From NCBI RefSeq assembly GCF_037414475.1, contig NZ_CP147913.1, positions 7,128,001 through 7,192,000 of the forward strand: 64,000 nt of DNA, read 5' to 3'. This DNA is from Myxococcus stipitatus (GTDB lineage: Bacteria > Myxococcota > Myxococcia > Myxococcales > Myxococcaceae). Position numbers and translations under genes: made by a program. The notes beneath the pieces are model-generated. The model made no database searches. It saw only the letters and a list, made by a program, of their open reading frames with translations, and was not told the DNA's origin. Shown here piece after piece: positions 46,201 to 54,159 of the stretch; the stretch's first letter is position 1; every line of letters begins with the position of its first letter.

Positions 46201-47417
46201 GGCTTCGGCGCCTCGTTGCCCACGGTGAGCGTGCCCAGCTTCATCATGCTGAACGTCAGCGGTCCCTCAATGCTGTCGTTGACGCCGTCCGAGTCGCACA
46301 CGCGCCACGCGTTCGCGCTGATGCTGAAGCGGAAGGCGAGCTTGTAGGTGCCCACCGTGCCCGGGTTGGGCAGCGTGGCCTCCCATTCGTCGTTGTTGCC
46401 GTGCTCGGCCTTGTAGACGGCGGGCACCCACGTCCACTCGCGCGACTCCCGAGGGTCCGTCCCCTCCGGCCCGAAGCCCAACTGCGCCACCACACCCGAG
46501 CCCGCCCCCGCGCCTTGCGTGATGCCCGCAGCGTAGACCTGCCCCAGCACCTTGAGCAGCGTCGAGTCCGTGGGGCGGTAGAACAGCTCTGGATTGGCCG
46601 GGTTCCCGTCCGCCCCCAGCTTGCAGTAGTCCACGCGGGGCCGGGAGATGAACACCCGGCGCAGCATGTTCGCCGCCACGCCGTTGGCCATGCCGTCACC
46701 ATCCGCCATCACCCACGTCCTCCCTCCGTCGATGGAGAAGCGCACGGTGATGACCCACTCGCGGCTCTCTCCTCCGATGGCGGGCTGCAACAGCACATTG
46801 CCCTTGTAGATGTCCGCCTCGCCGCTGTCGGAGTCGCCCTCGTACGTGGCCTCTTCCCACGTGTAGCTCTCCGGCTTGAGCAGCTCCGCGTCCGCGGGAG
46901 CGAAGCCCACCTGCGCGCGCACGCCGCCGCCCTGTCCCACGCCTCGCGTCAGTCCGGCCACGGTGATGGCGCCGCGCACGAGCACACCCACCGGCGGCCC
47001 GCCGCTGATGGCCTCCGTGTTGCCGTTGAGGACCTCTGCCTGGCTGATGGAGGCCGTGGGGGGCCCTTCGTAGAGGAAGCCGCCCACCAGCACGCCAAAG
47101 GCTCCGTCCGGATTCACCACCCGGACGTCCACCTTCGCGGTGCTCGCCGTGGGCGAGTAGCCATAGATGCGGAAGGAGTTGACGACGACCGTGCGCAGCG
47201 CCTCCTGGTTGCCCAGGTAGAGCTTCGCGCCCGGCTCGAAGCCGGAGCCGTAGACGTTGATGAGAGTGTTCCCGGCGATGGGGCCGCCCGTGGGCGTGAT
47301 TTCGCGCACGGTGGGCGGAGTGGGCGCGGGCGACGGATTCCCCTTGGGAGAATCACCACAGGCCAGCGCGAGCAACGGCAGGACGAGAAGGATGAAACGC
47401 GAACACCGCGACGACAT
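43284..47417 (-). CDS. large repeat lipoprotein of the maltodextrin operon
   Basis: A 1377-residue lipoprotein. Signal ends LLVLPLLALAC (lipobox). Residues about 35-115 are an IPT/TIG domain (VREITPTGGPIAGNTLINVY). Then come nine repeats of 110-140 residues; a typical unit runs W-C-K-L-G, GVTPGTGAGTGIQGQVGYGP, W-x-W, then NNDEW, ATLPNPGTVGTYKLAFRF and YCDADG. The first repeat is divergent. Paired Cys per repeat probably form disulfides. It starts six bases after malG, last gene of malK-malEF-malG, so a surface glycan-binding role in maltodextrin capture is inferred; the repeat is not a binding module I can name. Confidence 0.75.
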   Translation of the reverse strand: MSSRCSRFILLVLPLLALACGDSPKGNPSPAPTPPTVREITPTGGPIAGNTLINVYGSGFEPGAKLYLGNQEALRTVVVNSFRIYGYSPTASTAKVDVRVVNPDGAFGVLVGGFLYEGPPTASISQAEVLNGNTEAISGGPPVGVLVRGAITVAGLTRGVGQGGGVRAQVGFAPADAELLKPESYTWEEATYEGDSDSGEADIYKGNVLLQPAIGGESREWVITVRFSIDGGRTWVMADGDGMANGVAANMLRRVFISRPRVDYCKLGADGNPANPELFYRPTDSTLLKVLGQVYAAGITQGAGAGSGVVAQLGFGPEGTDPRESREWTWVPAVYKAEHGNNDEWEATLPNPGTVGTYKLAFRFSISANAWRVCDSDGVNDSIEGPLTFSMMKLGTLTVGNEAPKPPVGWCKIGEDQKAPEVISYQTTQSSGLKTVYAQVNMAGVTDKEGPGPGLSGQLGWGPANEDPRTSPVWNWGTPLVFNKDNFTVNDEWKATLPNPGQNGSFRYAVRFSANGGPVRVCDGNGTDDGGQDFELDQLGELSVSGTVVVPKVIGYCKMGTAGVDTPETVTYAAGAAPHHKVLAQVYVHGVTDSQGAGAGVEGQLGWGPVGENPATSAQWNWSTAAVYSNESGNNDQFETTLPNPGAVGSYRFAYRFKVNDGAWMLCDSDGNNGGTMTFDPALMGTVNVSAPQDITIGWCKLGGEASEPPPHEVYRVGQAAKMIYAQVFMEGVTPGTGAGTGIQGQVGYGPEADAPELPTWHWTSTGASFNRETGNNQNNDEWKAPLPNPGTVGRYKFAFRFNVNGGNYRYCDADGLDNGFALAQAGGLEVKPVAVDSCQLVGPASLNTTPGGTTPVVRGQVLVTTVTDAMNGAAGSGITAEVGHGPAGSDPATASGWAWTAASFAAETEGGAQDAYETALTAPAAEGTYSVAVRFRYQTGAWAYCDRDGSANGYQTGQASTLTVVEVVPPRVDWCRLGGEVAGPPPHETYALTDAASKVIAVQVHEAGVTPGTGAGADIVAEFGVGPAGTAPSEDGTWQWVPATHGADTGNGQDDEYRATLPNPGTPGVHRFAYRVKLGTGPYVYCDANGTSEDEDTFDLAQAGTLMVRDFDSEVCQLMTTGPISVGSGSAVTVTGHIHAPGFTTQAGAVEGLQVQIGLGNADRNASEAPGDFTWKPTPYSGEASAPPATPDTDAFTTTLHPAYEGSRAVSLRYGTDGTNWKYCDRDGSAVGGYTQDQQLAVTVTRHQDIDYCNLQWPFTATPGTTIYGQVYEGGVTTQGGPGAGLVAELGYGNPAQDPGVAGWTWISAPFLSEEGGGNNDQFSASLPMSIATGTSYAYRYSLNGGPYCYGDRNDRDGSSNGFQGEDLGTVVAPSP

Positions 47418-47423
47418 CGGCCA

Positions 47424-48272
47424 TCACCCCTTGACTCCGCCAGCGGTCAAACCGCCGACGAGGTGTTTCTGGAGAGCGAAGAACAGCGCCATGACCGGCG
47501 CGGAGACCACCAACGCGCAGGCGGCGAACTTCCCCCACTCCACCTTGTATTCGCCCACGTACCGCTGGAGGGCGACGGGCAAGGTGAAGCGGGTCGGGTC
47601 ATTGATGAGCGTGGCGGCGAGCACGAACTCGTTCCATGCCGTCATGAAGGAGAACAGCGCCGTCACGGCCAGCGCGGGGCGGGCCAGGGGCAGCACCACG
47701 TGGATGAACACCTGGAACGGCGAGGCCCCATCCATCACCGCAGCCTCCTCCAACTCGCGAGGCAGCGTGTCGAAGTAGCCTTTCAACATCCAGATGCAGA
47801 AGGGCAGCGCGGTGGTGGCGTACACCAGGACCAGCCCGGTGAGACTGTCGAGCAGCCGCAGCTTCTGGAGGATGCTGTAGATGGGCACCAGCATCAGCGT
47901 CGCCGGGAACATCTGGGTGATGAGCAGCGCCTGCATGCCGCCCTCCTTCCCGGGGAAGCGGAAGCGCGACAGCGCATAGGCCGCCGTCACCGCGAGGCTC
48001 AAGCCCACCACCGTGGTGGCTCCGCCCACGATGACGCTCGCCATCAGCTGCCGCCCGAACACCCATCTCCCCTGCGCATCCGAGCTCCAGAGCACCTCGC
48101 GGAAGTGGTCCAGGGTGACCGCCTCGGGGAAGGGGTTCGCCGTGAGCGACATCCCGTCCGTCGGCGACAGCGCCATCTTCACCACCCACAACACCGGGTA
48201 GAGCGTCACCATGCACATCACGCTCAGCCCCGCGTGGATGCCCGCCATCTTCAGCCAGGAGGGCTTCTTCAT
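47424..48272 (-). CDS. malG: maltose/maltodextrin ABC transporter permease MalG
   Basis: A 282-residue inner-membrane permease with about six helices. The EAA loop that docks the ATPase is clear (LEEAAVMDGASPFQVFIHVV), followed by LPLARPALAVTALFSFMTAWNEFVLA typical of MalG. ATG 48272 overlaps the upstream TGA by one base and has GAGGAG eight bases before, so it is coupled to the malE-malF gene. The partner permease is the fused MalF part of the next gene. Confidence 0.88.
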   Translation of the reverse strand: MKKPSWLKMAGIHAGLSVMCMVTLYPVLWVVKMALSPTDGMSLTANPFPEAVTLDHFREVLWSSDAQGRWVFGRQLMASVIVGGATTVVGLSLAVTAAYALSRFRFPGKEGGMQALLITQMFPATLMLVPIYSILQKLRLLDSLTGLVLVYATTALPFCIWMLKGYFDTLPRELEEAAVMDGASPFQVFIHVVLPLARPALAVTALFSFMTAWNEFVLAATLINDPTRFTLPVALQRYVGEYKVEWGKFAACALVVSAPVMALFFALQKHLVGGLTAGGVKG

Positions 48273-50440
48273 CACGCGGTCTCCTCGGTGCGCAGCAGGC
48301 GTTTGGTGAAGGTGGACCAGCCCAGCAGCACCAGGAAGATGAGGACCGAGTACGCCGCCGCGAAGCCGTACTGCTCGTTGCGTTGGAAGGCCCAGCGGAA
48401 CGCCTCGGACACGAGGATGTCCGTGCCTCCGCCGGGCTCGCCGCCGGACACCAGGTAGATGATGTTGAACATGTTGAATGTCCACACGCTGCCCAGCACC
48501 ACCGCGGGCAACATGGCGGGCTTCAAGAGGGGCAGGGTGATGCGCCGGAACTGTGTCCAGCGGCTGGCTCCATCCACCTCCGCGGCTTCATAGAGCTCCT
48601 GCGGAATGGACTGGAGGGCCCCCAGCGCCACCACCATCATGAAGGGGAACCCCAGCCACGTGTTGGTGGCCACGTTGGCCGCGAAGGCCGTGGAGAAGCG
48701 GGTGAACCAGCTCACCGGCTCCAAGCCCAACAGGGCGAGCAGTCCGTTGATGGCGCCAAACTGCCGGTGGAACATGCCCTTCCACATCAGCGCGGTGATG
48801 TAGTTGGGCACCGCCCACGGGATGATGAGCAGCACGCGGTACATGCCCCGCAGCTTCAGCAGCGGGTCTCTCAACAGCAGCGCCAGGCCCAGGCCGATGC
48901 AGACGTGGAGCACCACGTTCACCACGGCCCACAGGAGCGTCACCGCCAGCGTGAAGTAGAAGGAGAGCGGCTCGCGGATGCTGTAGCCCCGGCTCGCCAG
49001 GATGTCGACGAAGTTGGCCAGCCCCACGAAGCTGTACTGCCCCGCGTCGTGGTGGAACAGCGACAGGCTCAGCCCCACCGCGAAGGGAATGAACACCAAC
49101 ACCAGCAGCCCCGCCGCGGCGGGCGCCACATAGGTCGCCGCCCGAGCCAGGTCGGGATAGCGCTGGCGGAAGGACTGGCCCCCCGCGGGCCGCCGCAGCA
49201 CATACGCCGTGCCGCCCAGCGCCATGGCGCCCGCCAGCCCCAGCCACGGAATGGGGTTCGCGTCGGCGGGACGCTCGCGGTGCAGCGCGCGATAGCGGCG
49301 GTCCGCCAGCGCCCCCGCGTCCTCGGGCTTCACGCCCCCCTGGAGCACCGCGCGCAAGGCCAGCTTCATGGGCTCCCACACGCGGGCCATCTCCAGCGTG
49401 TTGGGCATGGGCGTCGCGTTGCGCGAGGCCTCGCGGAAGGAGGAGATGAGCGTGTCCTCCTTCACTTCCTGCGTCTCATACGCGGCCACGTCCGCGGGAA
49501 TCTGCCGACCCACCGAGGTGCGAATCCGGGACGCTTCACCCACGGAGAGGAAGTGCGCCAACGCGTGTGCCCGTGCGGCCTGCTCCGAGCGCGCCGAGAC
49601 GAAGGCCGCCTCCACGCCGAGGAACGGCTTCATGGGCGTGCCGGTCTCGCTCACCGTGGGCAGCGCCACCACCCGGTAGCGCACGGTGGGCGCAATCTCC
49701 CCCGCGGACCACGGACCGCTGATGCGCATCGCCGCGCGGCCGTCGTTGAAGAGGGTCTTCGCCAGCGCTCCGGATACCTCTTGAGGCATCCATCGCTCGT
49801 CCTGGAGCCGCTTCACGAAGGCCAGGGAGCTCGCCATCCCCGGCGTGTCGAAGCTGGCGCGGCCCGTGTCATCGAAGAGGGGGCCGTTGAAGCCAAAGAG
49901 AAAGGGCGCGTGGAAGTAGAAGTCTCCGCTCTCGTACACCAGCCCGAACCGGCCCTCCGCCGGGTTGGACAACGACCGCAACAGCGCCAACAGCTCCTCG
50001 GTGGACTCAGGCGGCCGAGGCACCAGGTCCGTGTTGACGTAGAGCGCGAGCGACTTGAGCGACAGGGGATAGCCATACACCTGGCCATCCACCTCCAGCG
50101 CCTCCACCGTGTTGGCGAAGTAGTCCGCTCGGGCGAAGTCCTTCGCGGTGGCGGCGACCAGGTGCTGCGCGTGGAAGTTGCGCAGCCGCTCGTGGTTGAA
50201 GATGAAGACATCTGGACCCGCGCCGTGAGGAATCGCGTTGGTCAATTTGTGCGCGTAGGCGTCATACGGCAGGCCCAGCAGGTCCACCTTCACGCCCGTC
50301 GTCTCGGTGAAGCGCGTGGTCGCTTGGATGAGCGCGGTCTCCTCGCCACCGCGATAGGCATGCCACAGCTTGAGGGGCACGTCGGCCGCGTGGGCGCTCC
50401 ACGCGACCGCGAGCACCCACAGCGCGGCCCACCCTCTCAA
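48272..50440 (-). CDS. MalE-MalF fusion: solute-binding protein joined to ABC permease
   Basis: A 722-residue fusion. A signal-like helix (WAALWVLAVAWSAHA) starts it. Residues about 20-385 are a family 1 carbohydrate-binding protein (LWHAYRGGEETALIQATTRF, GPDVFIFNHERLRNF). A helix at about 395-415 (WLGLAGAMALGGTAYVL) then leads to a MalF-like permease (residues ~440-722) with EAA loop YEAAEVDGASRWTQFRRITL. That extra helix would bring the permease N-terminus to the cytoplasm with the binding domain outside. Binding protein and permease are normally separate. malK lies upstream with a four-base ATGA overlap. Confidence 0.85.
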   Translation of the reverse strand: MRGWAALWVLAVAWSAHAADVPLKLWHAYRGGEETALIQATTRFTETTGVKVDLLGLPYDAYAHKLTNAIPHGAGPDVFIFNHERLRNFHAQHLVAATAKDFARADYFANTVEALEVDGQVYGYPLSLKSLALYVNTDLVPRPPESTEELLALLRSLSNPAEGRFGLVYESGDFYFHAPFLFGFNGPLFDDTGRASFDTPGMASSLAFVKRLQDERWMPQEVSGALAKTLFNDGRAAMRISGPWSAGEIAPTVRYRVVALPTVSETGTPMKPFLGVEAAFVSARSEQAARAHALAHFLSVGEASRIRTSVGRQIPADVAAYETQEVKEDTLISSFREASRNATPMPNTLEMARVWEPMKLALRAVLQGGVKPEDAGALADRRYRALHRERPADANPIPWLGLAGAMALGGTAYVLRRPAGGQSFRQRYPDLARAATYVAPAAAGLLVLVFIPFAVGLSLSLFHHDAGQYSFVGLANFVDILASRGYSIREPLSFYFTLAVTLLWAVVNVVLHVCIGLGLALLLRDPLLKLRGMYRVLLIIPWAVPNYITALMWKGMFHRQFGAINGLLALLGLEPVSWFTRFSTAFAANVATNTWLGFPFMMVVALGALQSIPQELYEAAEVDGASRWTQFRRITLPLLKPAMLPAVVLGSVWTFNMFNIIYLVSGGEPGGGTDILVSEAFRWAFQRNEQYGFAAAYSVLIFLVLLGWSTFTKRLLRTEETA

Positions 50441-51525
50441 GACGCCACCTCGAGAGACTCACTCTCCGCCGGATGGCGAAGGGCTCGAGCCCCGTCCTCG
50501 GAGAAGACGTGCAGCGCGTCCGCCACGGGCGTCAGCGTCACGCGGTCCCCCACGGACACCTGGGTGCCCTTGTCGAAGCGCGCGGCCACCGGCCCCGCCT
50601 CCGTGGTGACGAAGGCGTACCCGTCGAACCCCAGCCGCTCCACCGCGTCCACCGTGCCGGAGAGGGGACCCAGGGGCGCCACTCGCAAGTCCTGGGGCCG
50701 CAATCCCACCAGCACCCGGCCCGTCTCGGGCGCGAGGTCTGGCGGACACAGCAACGTGAAGCCTTTGCCCACCAGGTTCGCGCCGTCGCGCCGGGCCTCC
50801 AGGAAGTTCATCGACGGCGAGCCCAGGAAGCCCGCGACGAAGCGGTTCGCCGGGCGGTGATAGAGCTCCAGCGGAGGCCCCACCTGCTGCAACACGCCTC
50901 CGTTGAAGACAGCCACTCGCGTGGCCAGCGTCATCGCCTCCACCTGGTCGTGCGTGACGTAGATCATCGTCGCGCCCAGCCGGCGGTGCAGCCGCGCCAG
51001 CTCTCCCCGCATCTGCACCCGCAGCGCGGTGTCCAGGTTGGAGAGGGGCTCGTCGAAGAGAAACACCTTCGGGCGCCGGACGATGGCTCGCCCCATGGCC
51101 ACACGCTGGCGTTGCCCTCCGGACAAGGCCTTGGGCTTGCGCTCCAGCAGATGGCTCAACTCCAGCATCGCCGCGACTTCATCCACCCGCGAGGTAATCT
51201 CCGCCGGGGGGAGCTTGCGCAGCGACAAGCCAAACGCCAGGTTCTCCCGCACCGTCATGTGCGGGTAGAGCGCATAGGATTGGAACACCATCGCGACGTC
51301 GCGGTCCCTGGGTGGCACGTCATTGACACGTGTCTCGCCAATCCGCACCTCGCCGGAGTCCACCTGCTCCAAGCCCGCGATGAGCCGCAGGAGGGTGGTC
51401 TTCCCACAGCCAGACGGGCCGACCATGACAAGGAACTCGCCTTGCCTCACGTGAAGGTCCACCCCCTTCACGATGAGGTTCGTGCCAAACGACTTCTTGA
51501 TTCCGTTCAGGATGACGTCGGCCAC
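50437..51525 (-). CDS. malK: maltose-type ABC transporter ATPase MalK/MsmX-like
   Basis: A 362-residue ATPase: Walker A GPSGCGKTT, Q loop FQSYALYPHMTV, signature LSGGQRQRVA, Walker B VFLFDEPLSNLD and the H loop VTHDQVEAM, then a C-terminal OB-like domain (VLVGLRPQDLRVAP) as in sugar importers. GTG 51525 is chosen: conserved DVILNGIKKSFG follows at once and the 22 extra residues upstream are not conserved. It energises MalG and the MalF part of the fusion. First gene of the leftward operon, divergent from the GlgX-like gene. Confidence 0.9.
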   Translation of the reverse strand: MADVILNGIKKSFGTNLIVKGVDLHVRQGEFLVMVGPSGCGKTTLLRLIAGLEQVDSGEVRIGETRVNDVPPRDRDVAMVFQSYALYPHMTVRENLAFGLSLRKLPPAEITSRVDEVAAMLELSHLLERKPKALSGGQRQRVAMGRAIVRRPKVFLFDEPLSNLDTALRVQMRGELARLHRRLGATMIYVTHDQVEAMTLATRVAVFNGGVLQQVGPPLELYHRPANRFVAGFLGSPSMNFLEARRDGANLVGKGFTLLCPPDLAPETGRVLVGLRPQDLRVAPLGPLSGTVDAVERLGFDGYAFVTTEAGPVAARFDKGTQVSVGDRVTLTPVADALHVFSEDGARALRHPAESESLEVAS

Positions 51526-51592
51526 GACGCGCTCGGAAAATAGAGGGGAGAACGGCCGCGCACCATACCCGGAGCCTCGCGCTTTGCCCAAA

Positions 51593-51605
51593 CCTCCCAG
51601 GGAGG
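51593..51605. promoter_or_regulatory. 13-bp perfect palindrome in the divergent starch-locus promoter region
   Basis: CCTCCC-A-GGGAGG lies between malK and the GlgX-like gene, 68 bases from the malK start and 74 from the other. The location suits a shared operator, but no known binding protein is implied and the sequence is G/C simple. Confidence 0.3.
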
Positions 51606-51678
51606 GCGCGGTGCGTTAGTGTCGTGTTTGACTCGCTGGAGTCTTCGAGGGCCACCCCATGCTATGGAAGCCCGCATC

Positions 51679-54120
51679 ATGAGCACTCCCCGCTGGCTCC
51701 TCCCGAGGGGCGCGACCCTGGTCGCCCTGCTGCTCGCCACTGGCTGCGGCGAGAGCGATTACGTCCGGCTCTATCACAGCGAGCCCCGGGCCCCGAGCTA
51801 CTCGGTCCATGACGTGGAGTCGATGAAGCACATGGGGGCGACCTTCTCGGACCAGGGGGTCAATTTCTCCCTCTACTCGGAGAACGCCACGCGGTTGGAG
51901 TTGTTGCTCTTCGACGACCCGGAGCAGAGCCGGCCCTCGCGGACGTATGAGCTGACACGCCACGGAGACGTGTGGAATGTCTACGTGGAGGGCGTGGGGC
52001 TGGGGCAGCACTATGGCTTCCGGGCCTGGGGGCCCAACTGGGAGTTCGACCCGGACTGGTTCCCCGGCTCCATCCAGGGCTTCCGCGCGGACGTGGATGC
52101 GGATGGCAACCGTTTCAATCCGAACAAGCTGCTGACGGACCCGTACTCCAAGGCCCTGCACCGGGACCACGACTGGAGCAAGGGCAGCACCGCCAGCGGC
52201 CCGGCCCGCACGGAGGTGACGTACGCGGCCTCCGCCAAGAGTGTCATCGTCGAAAGCCAATACGTCTGGGGCGCGGCGGAGCGGCGCTGGCGGGACAACC
52301 GTCAGAACGAGCAGTGGGCGGGCCACCGGTGGCAGGACCTCATCGTCTACGAGGTCCACGCCAAGGGCTTCACCGCGGATGGCGCCAGCGGCGTGCGCTT
52401 CCCTGGCACCTACCGGGGGATGGGCGAGAAGGCCGACTATTTCGCGGACCTGGGCATCACCGCCGTGGAGCTGTTGCCCATCCACGAGAAGCCGTTGGAT
52501 GGGGGTTACTGGGGTTACCAGACCATCAACTTCTTCGCGCCCGAGCTGTCCTACGCGGCCCACCGTCAGCCGCATCAGGTCATCGACGAGTTCAAGTGGA
52601 TGGTGGAGGAGCTGCACAAACGCAACATCGAGGTCATCGTCGACGTCGTCTACAACCACACCGGCGAAGGTGGGCTGTGGCGCGAGAAGCTGGAGTCGGA
52701 TGACGTGCAGCCCGGCGAGCCGCTGGACTCGCTGGACCCGGCGGAGGTCGCCGGCCTGTATTCCTTCCGCGGCATCGACAATCAGGCCTACTACGGACTG
52801 AACGGCGACCGGCGCACGTACTGGAACAACACGGGCGTGGGCAACCAGACGCGGCCCAACCACCGGCCCATGCGCAAGCTCATCATGGACAGCCTGCGCT
52901 TCTACGTCGAAGAGCTGCACGTGGACGGCTTCCGCTTCGACCTGGCGCCCATCCTGGGAGAGCGGGACCAGGACTACAACCGCTGGGACGACCCGCGGAA
53001 CACCGTGTTGCAGGAGATTGTCGATGACCCGGTGCTCCAGCGCTACAACACGCGCATCATCGCGGAGCCCTGGAGCGCGGGCGGCTGGTACTGCATGCCC
53101 ATGGGGGAGTTCCCCAACTCGCTCAACCAACCCGGCCATGGCTGGTATGAGTGGAATGGCCGCTTCCGCGACTGGTGGCGCTCGTTCATCAACGTGGACA
53201 CCTGGAAGCTCAACTCCAACGAGGGCTCCCTGTGTGGAAGGCCCGGCTCGGCCGACGGCCCGTTCCTGATGTATGGCAGCAAGGAGTGGTACGAGCGCAA
53301 CGGCCGCCGTCCCTATCACTCCATGAACTTCATCACCGTCCACGACGGGTTCACGATGTACGACCTGTTCGCGTACGAGGTGAAGCAGAACAAGTGCGGC
53401 CCCCTCAACCCGGTGTGCTGCGACACCCCCAACAGCCCCTTCTGCGACAAGGAGAGCGGTGAGAACCACAACCGCTCCCGCAACTGGGGCCCGCTGGGGG
53501 ATGCGCGAGGGGAGAGCCTGCGCCGGCAGATGATGCGCAATGCCTTCATGGCGATGATGGTGAGCCACGGCACGCCCATGATTCTGGGCGGCGACGAGTG
53601 GATGCGCACCCAACTGGGCAACAACAACGCCTACTCCACCCGCGCGGACAACCCCTTCAACTGGTACCAGTGGGGCACCTACCTCGCCCGCGACGAGCGC
53701 CATCGGATGTATGAGTTCGTCAAGGCCGCCATCCGCCTGCGCAAGGAGAACAGCCACGCCTTCGCCCCCGCAGGTTACGGAAAGGGCGCGCCGCTCTTGT
53801 GGAAGAGCGCTCGGAACACCGAGCCCGCGGACTGGGACAGCAAGCAGTTGATGATGCACTACCCCGACACGTCCTTCGGGCCGGAGCTGGTGGTGCTCAT
53901 CAACATGGAGGCTCGCGCGGTGGAGTTCACCCTGCCGCCCGGGCGCGCCTGGAAGCGCCTCATCGATACCCAGGCGTATTTCGACAGCCCCGAGTACCTC
54001 TCCGCCGCGGGCTTGGACTCTCGCGTCACGGGCAACGCGTGGCTGGAGGTCCCCGCGCCCGTGCCCGGGACGACCTATGGCGTTCCGGAGCGCACCATCG
54101 TCGTACTTCGCGCGGAGTAG
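51679..54120 (+). CDS. lipoprotein GH13 glycogen debranching/isoamylase-like enzyme
   Basis: An 813-residue GH13 enzyme of the isoamylase/GlgX type, which cleaves alpha-1,6 branches of starch or glycogen. Residues 1-22 are a lipoprotein signal (LVALLLATGC), unlike cytoplasmic GlgX. A CBM48-like domain follows (ATFSDQGVNFSLYSEN), then the barrel with DVVYNHT, nucleophile D421 (GFRFDLAP), acid/base E463 (IIAEPW) and D556 (TVHDGFT), all present. A Cys loop near 575-590 (CGPLNPVCCDTPNSPFC) may be disulfide-bonded outside. GGAAG lies eight bases before ATG 51679. Surface or periplasmic debranching of dextrins is inferred. Confidence 0.88.
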   Translation: MSTPRWLLPRGATLVALLLATGCGESDYVRLYHSEPRAPSYSVHDVESMKHMGATFSDQGVNFSLYSENATRLELLLFDDPEQSRPSRTYELTRHGDVWNVYVEGVGLGQHYGFRAWGPNWEFDPDWFPGSIQGFRADVDADGNRFNPNKLLTDPYSKALHRDHDWSKGSTASGPARTEVTYAASAKSVIVESQYVWGAAERRWRDNRQNEQWAGHRWQDLIVYEVHAKGFTADGASGVRFPGTYRGMGEKADYFADLGITAVELLPIHEKPLDGGYWGYQTINFFAPELSYAAHRQPHQVIDEFKWMVEELHKRNIEVIVDVVYNHTGEGGLWREKLESDDVQPGEPLDSLDPAEVAGLYSFRGIDNQAYYGLNGDRRTYWNNTGVGNQTRPNHRPMRKLIMDSLRFYVEELHVDGFRFDLAPILGERDQDYNRWDDPRNTVLQEIVDDPVLQRYNTRIIAEPWSAGGWYCMPMGEFPNSLNQPGHGWYEWNGRFRDWWRSFINVDTWKLNSNEGSLCGRPGSADGPFLMYGSKEWYERNGRRPYHSMNFITVHDGFTMYDLFAYEVKQNKCGPLNPVCCDTPNSPFCDKESGENHNRSRNWGPLGDARGESLRRQMMRNAFMAMMVSHGTPMILGGDEWMRTQLGNNNAYSTRADNPFNWYQWGTYLARDERHRMYEFVKAAIRLRKENSHAFAPAGYGKGAPLLWKSARNTEPADWDSKQLMMHYPDTSFGPELVVLINMEARAVEFTLPPGRAWKRLIDTQAYFDSPEYLSAAGLDSRVTGNAWLEVPAPVPGTTYGVPERTIVVLRAE

Positions 54121-54159
54121 GGGCAGACAGGCTGAGTGCGCTATAAGGCGGGCCCGCCC

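Noticed and set aside
46401..50860. Long plus-strand frames of 685 and 825 codons opposite the repeat lipoprotein and mal transporter genes
   Set aside because: No family, no ribosome site; they mirror the codon bias of real minus-strand genes.
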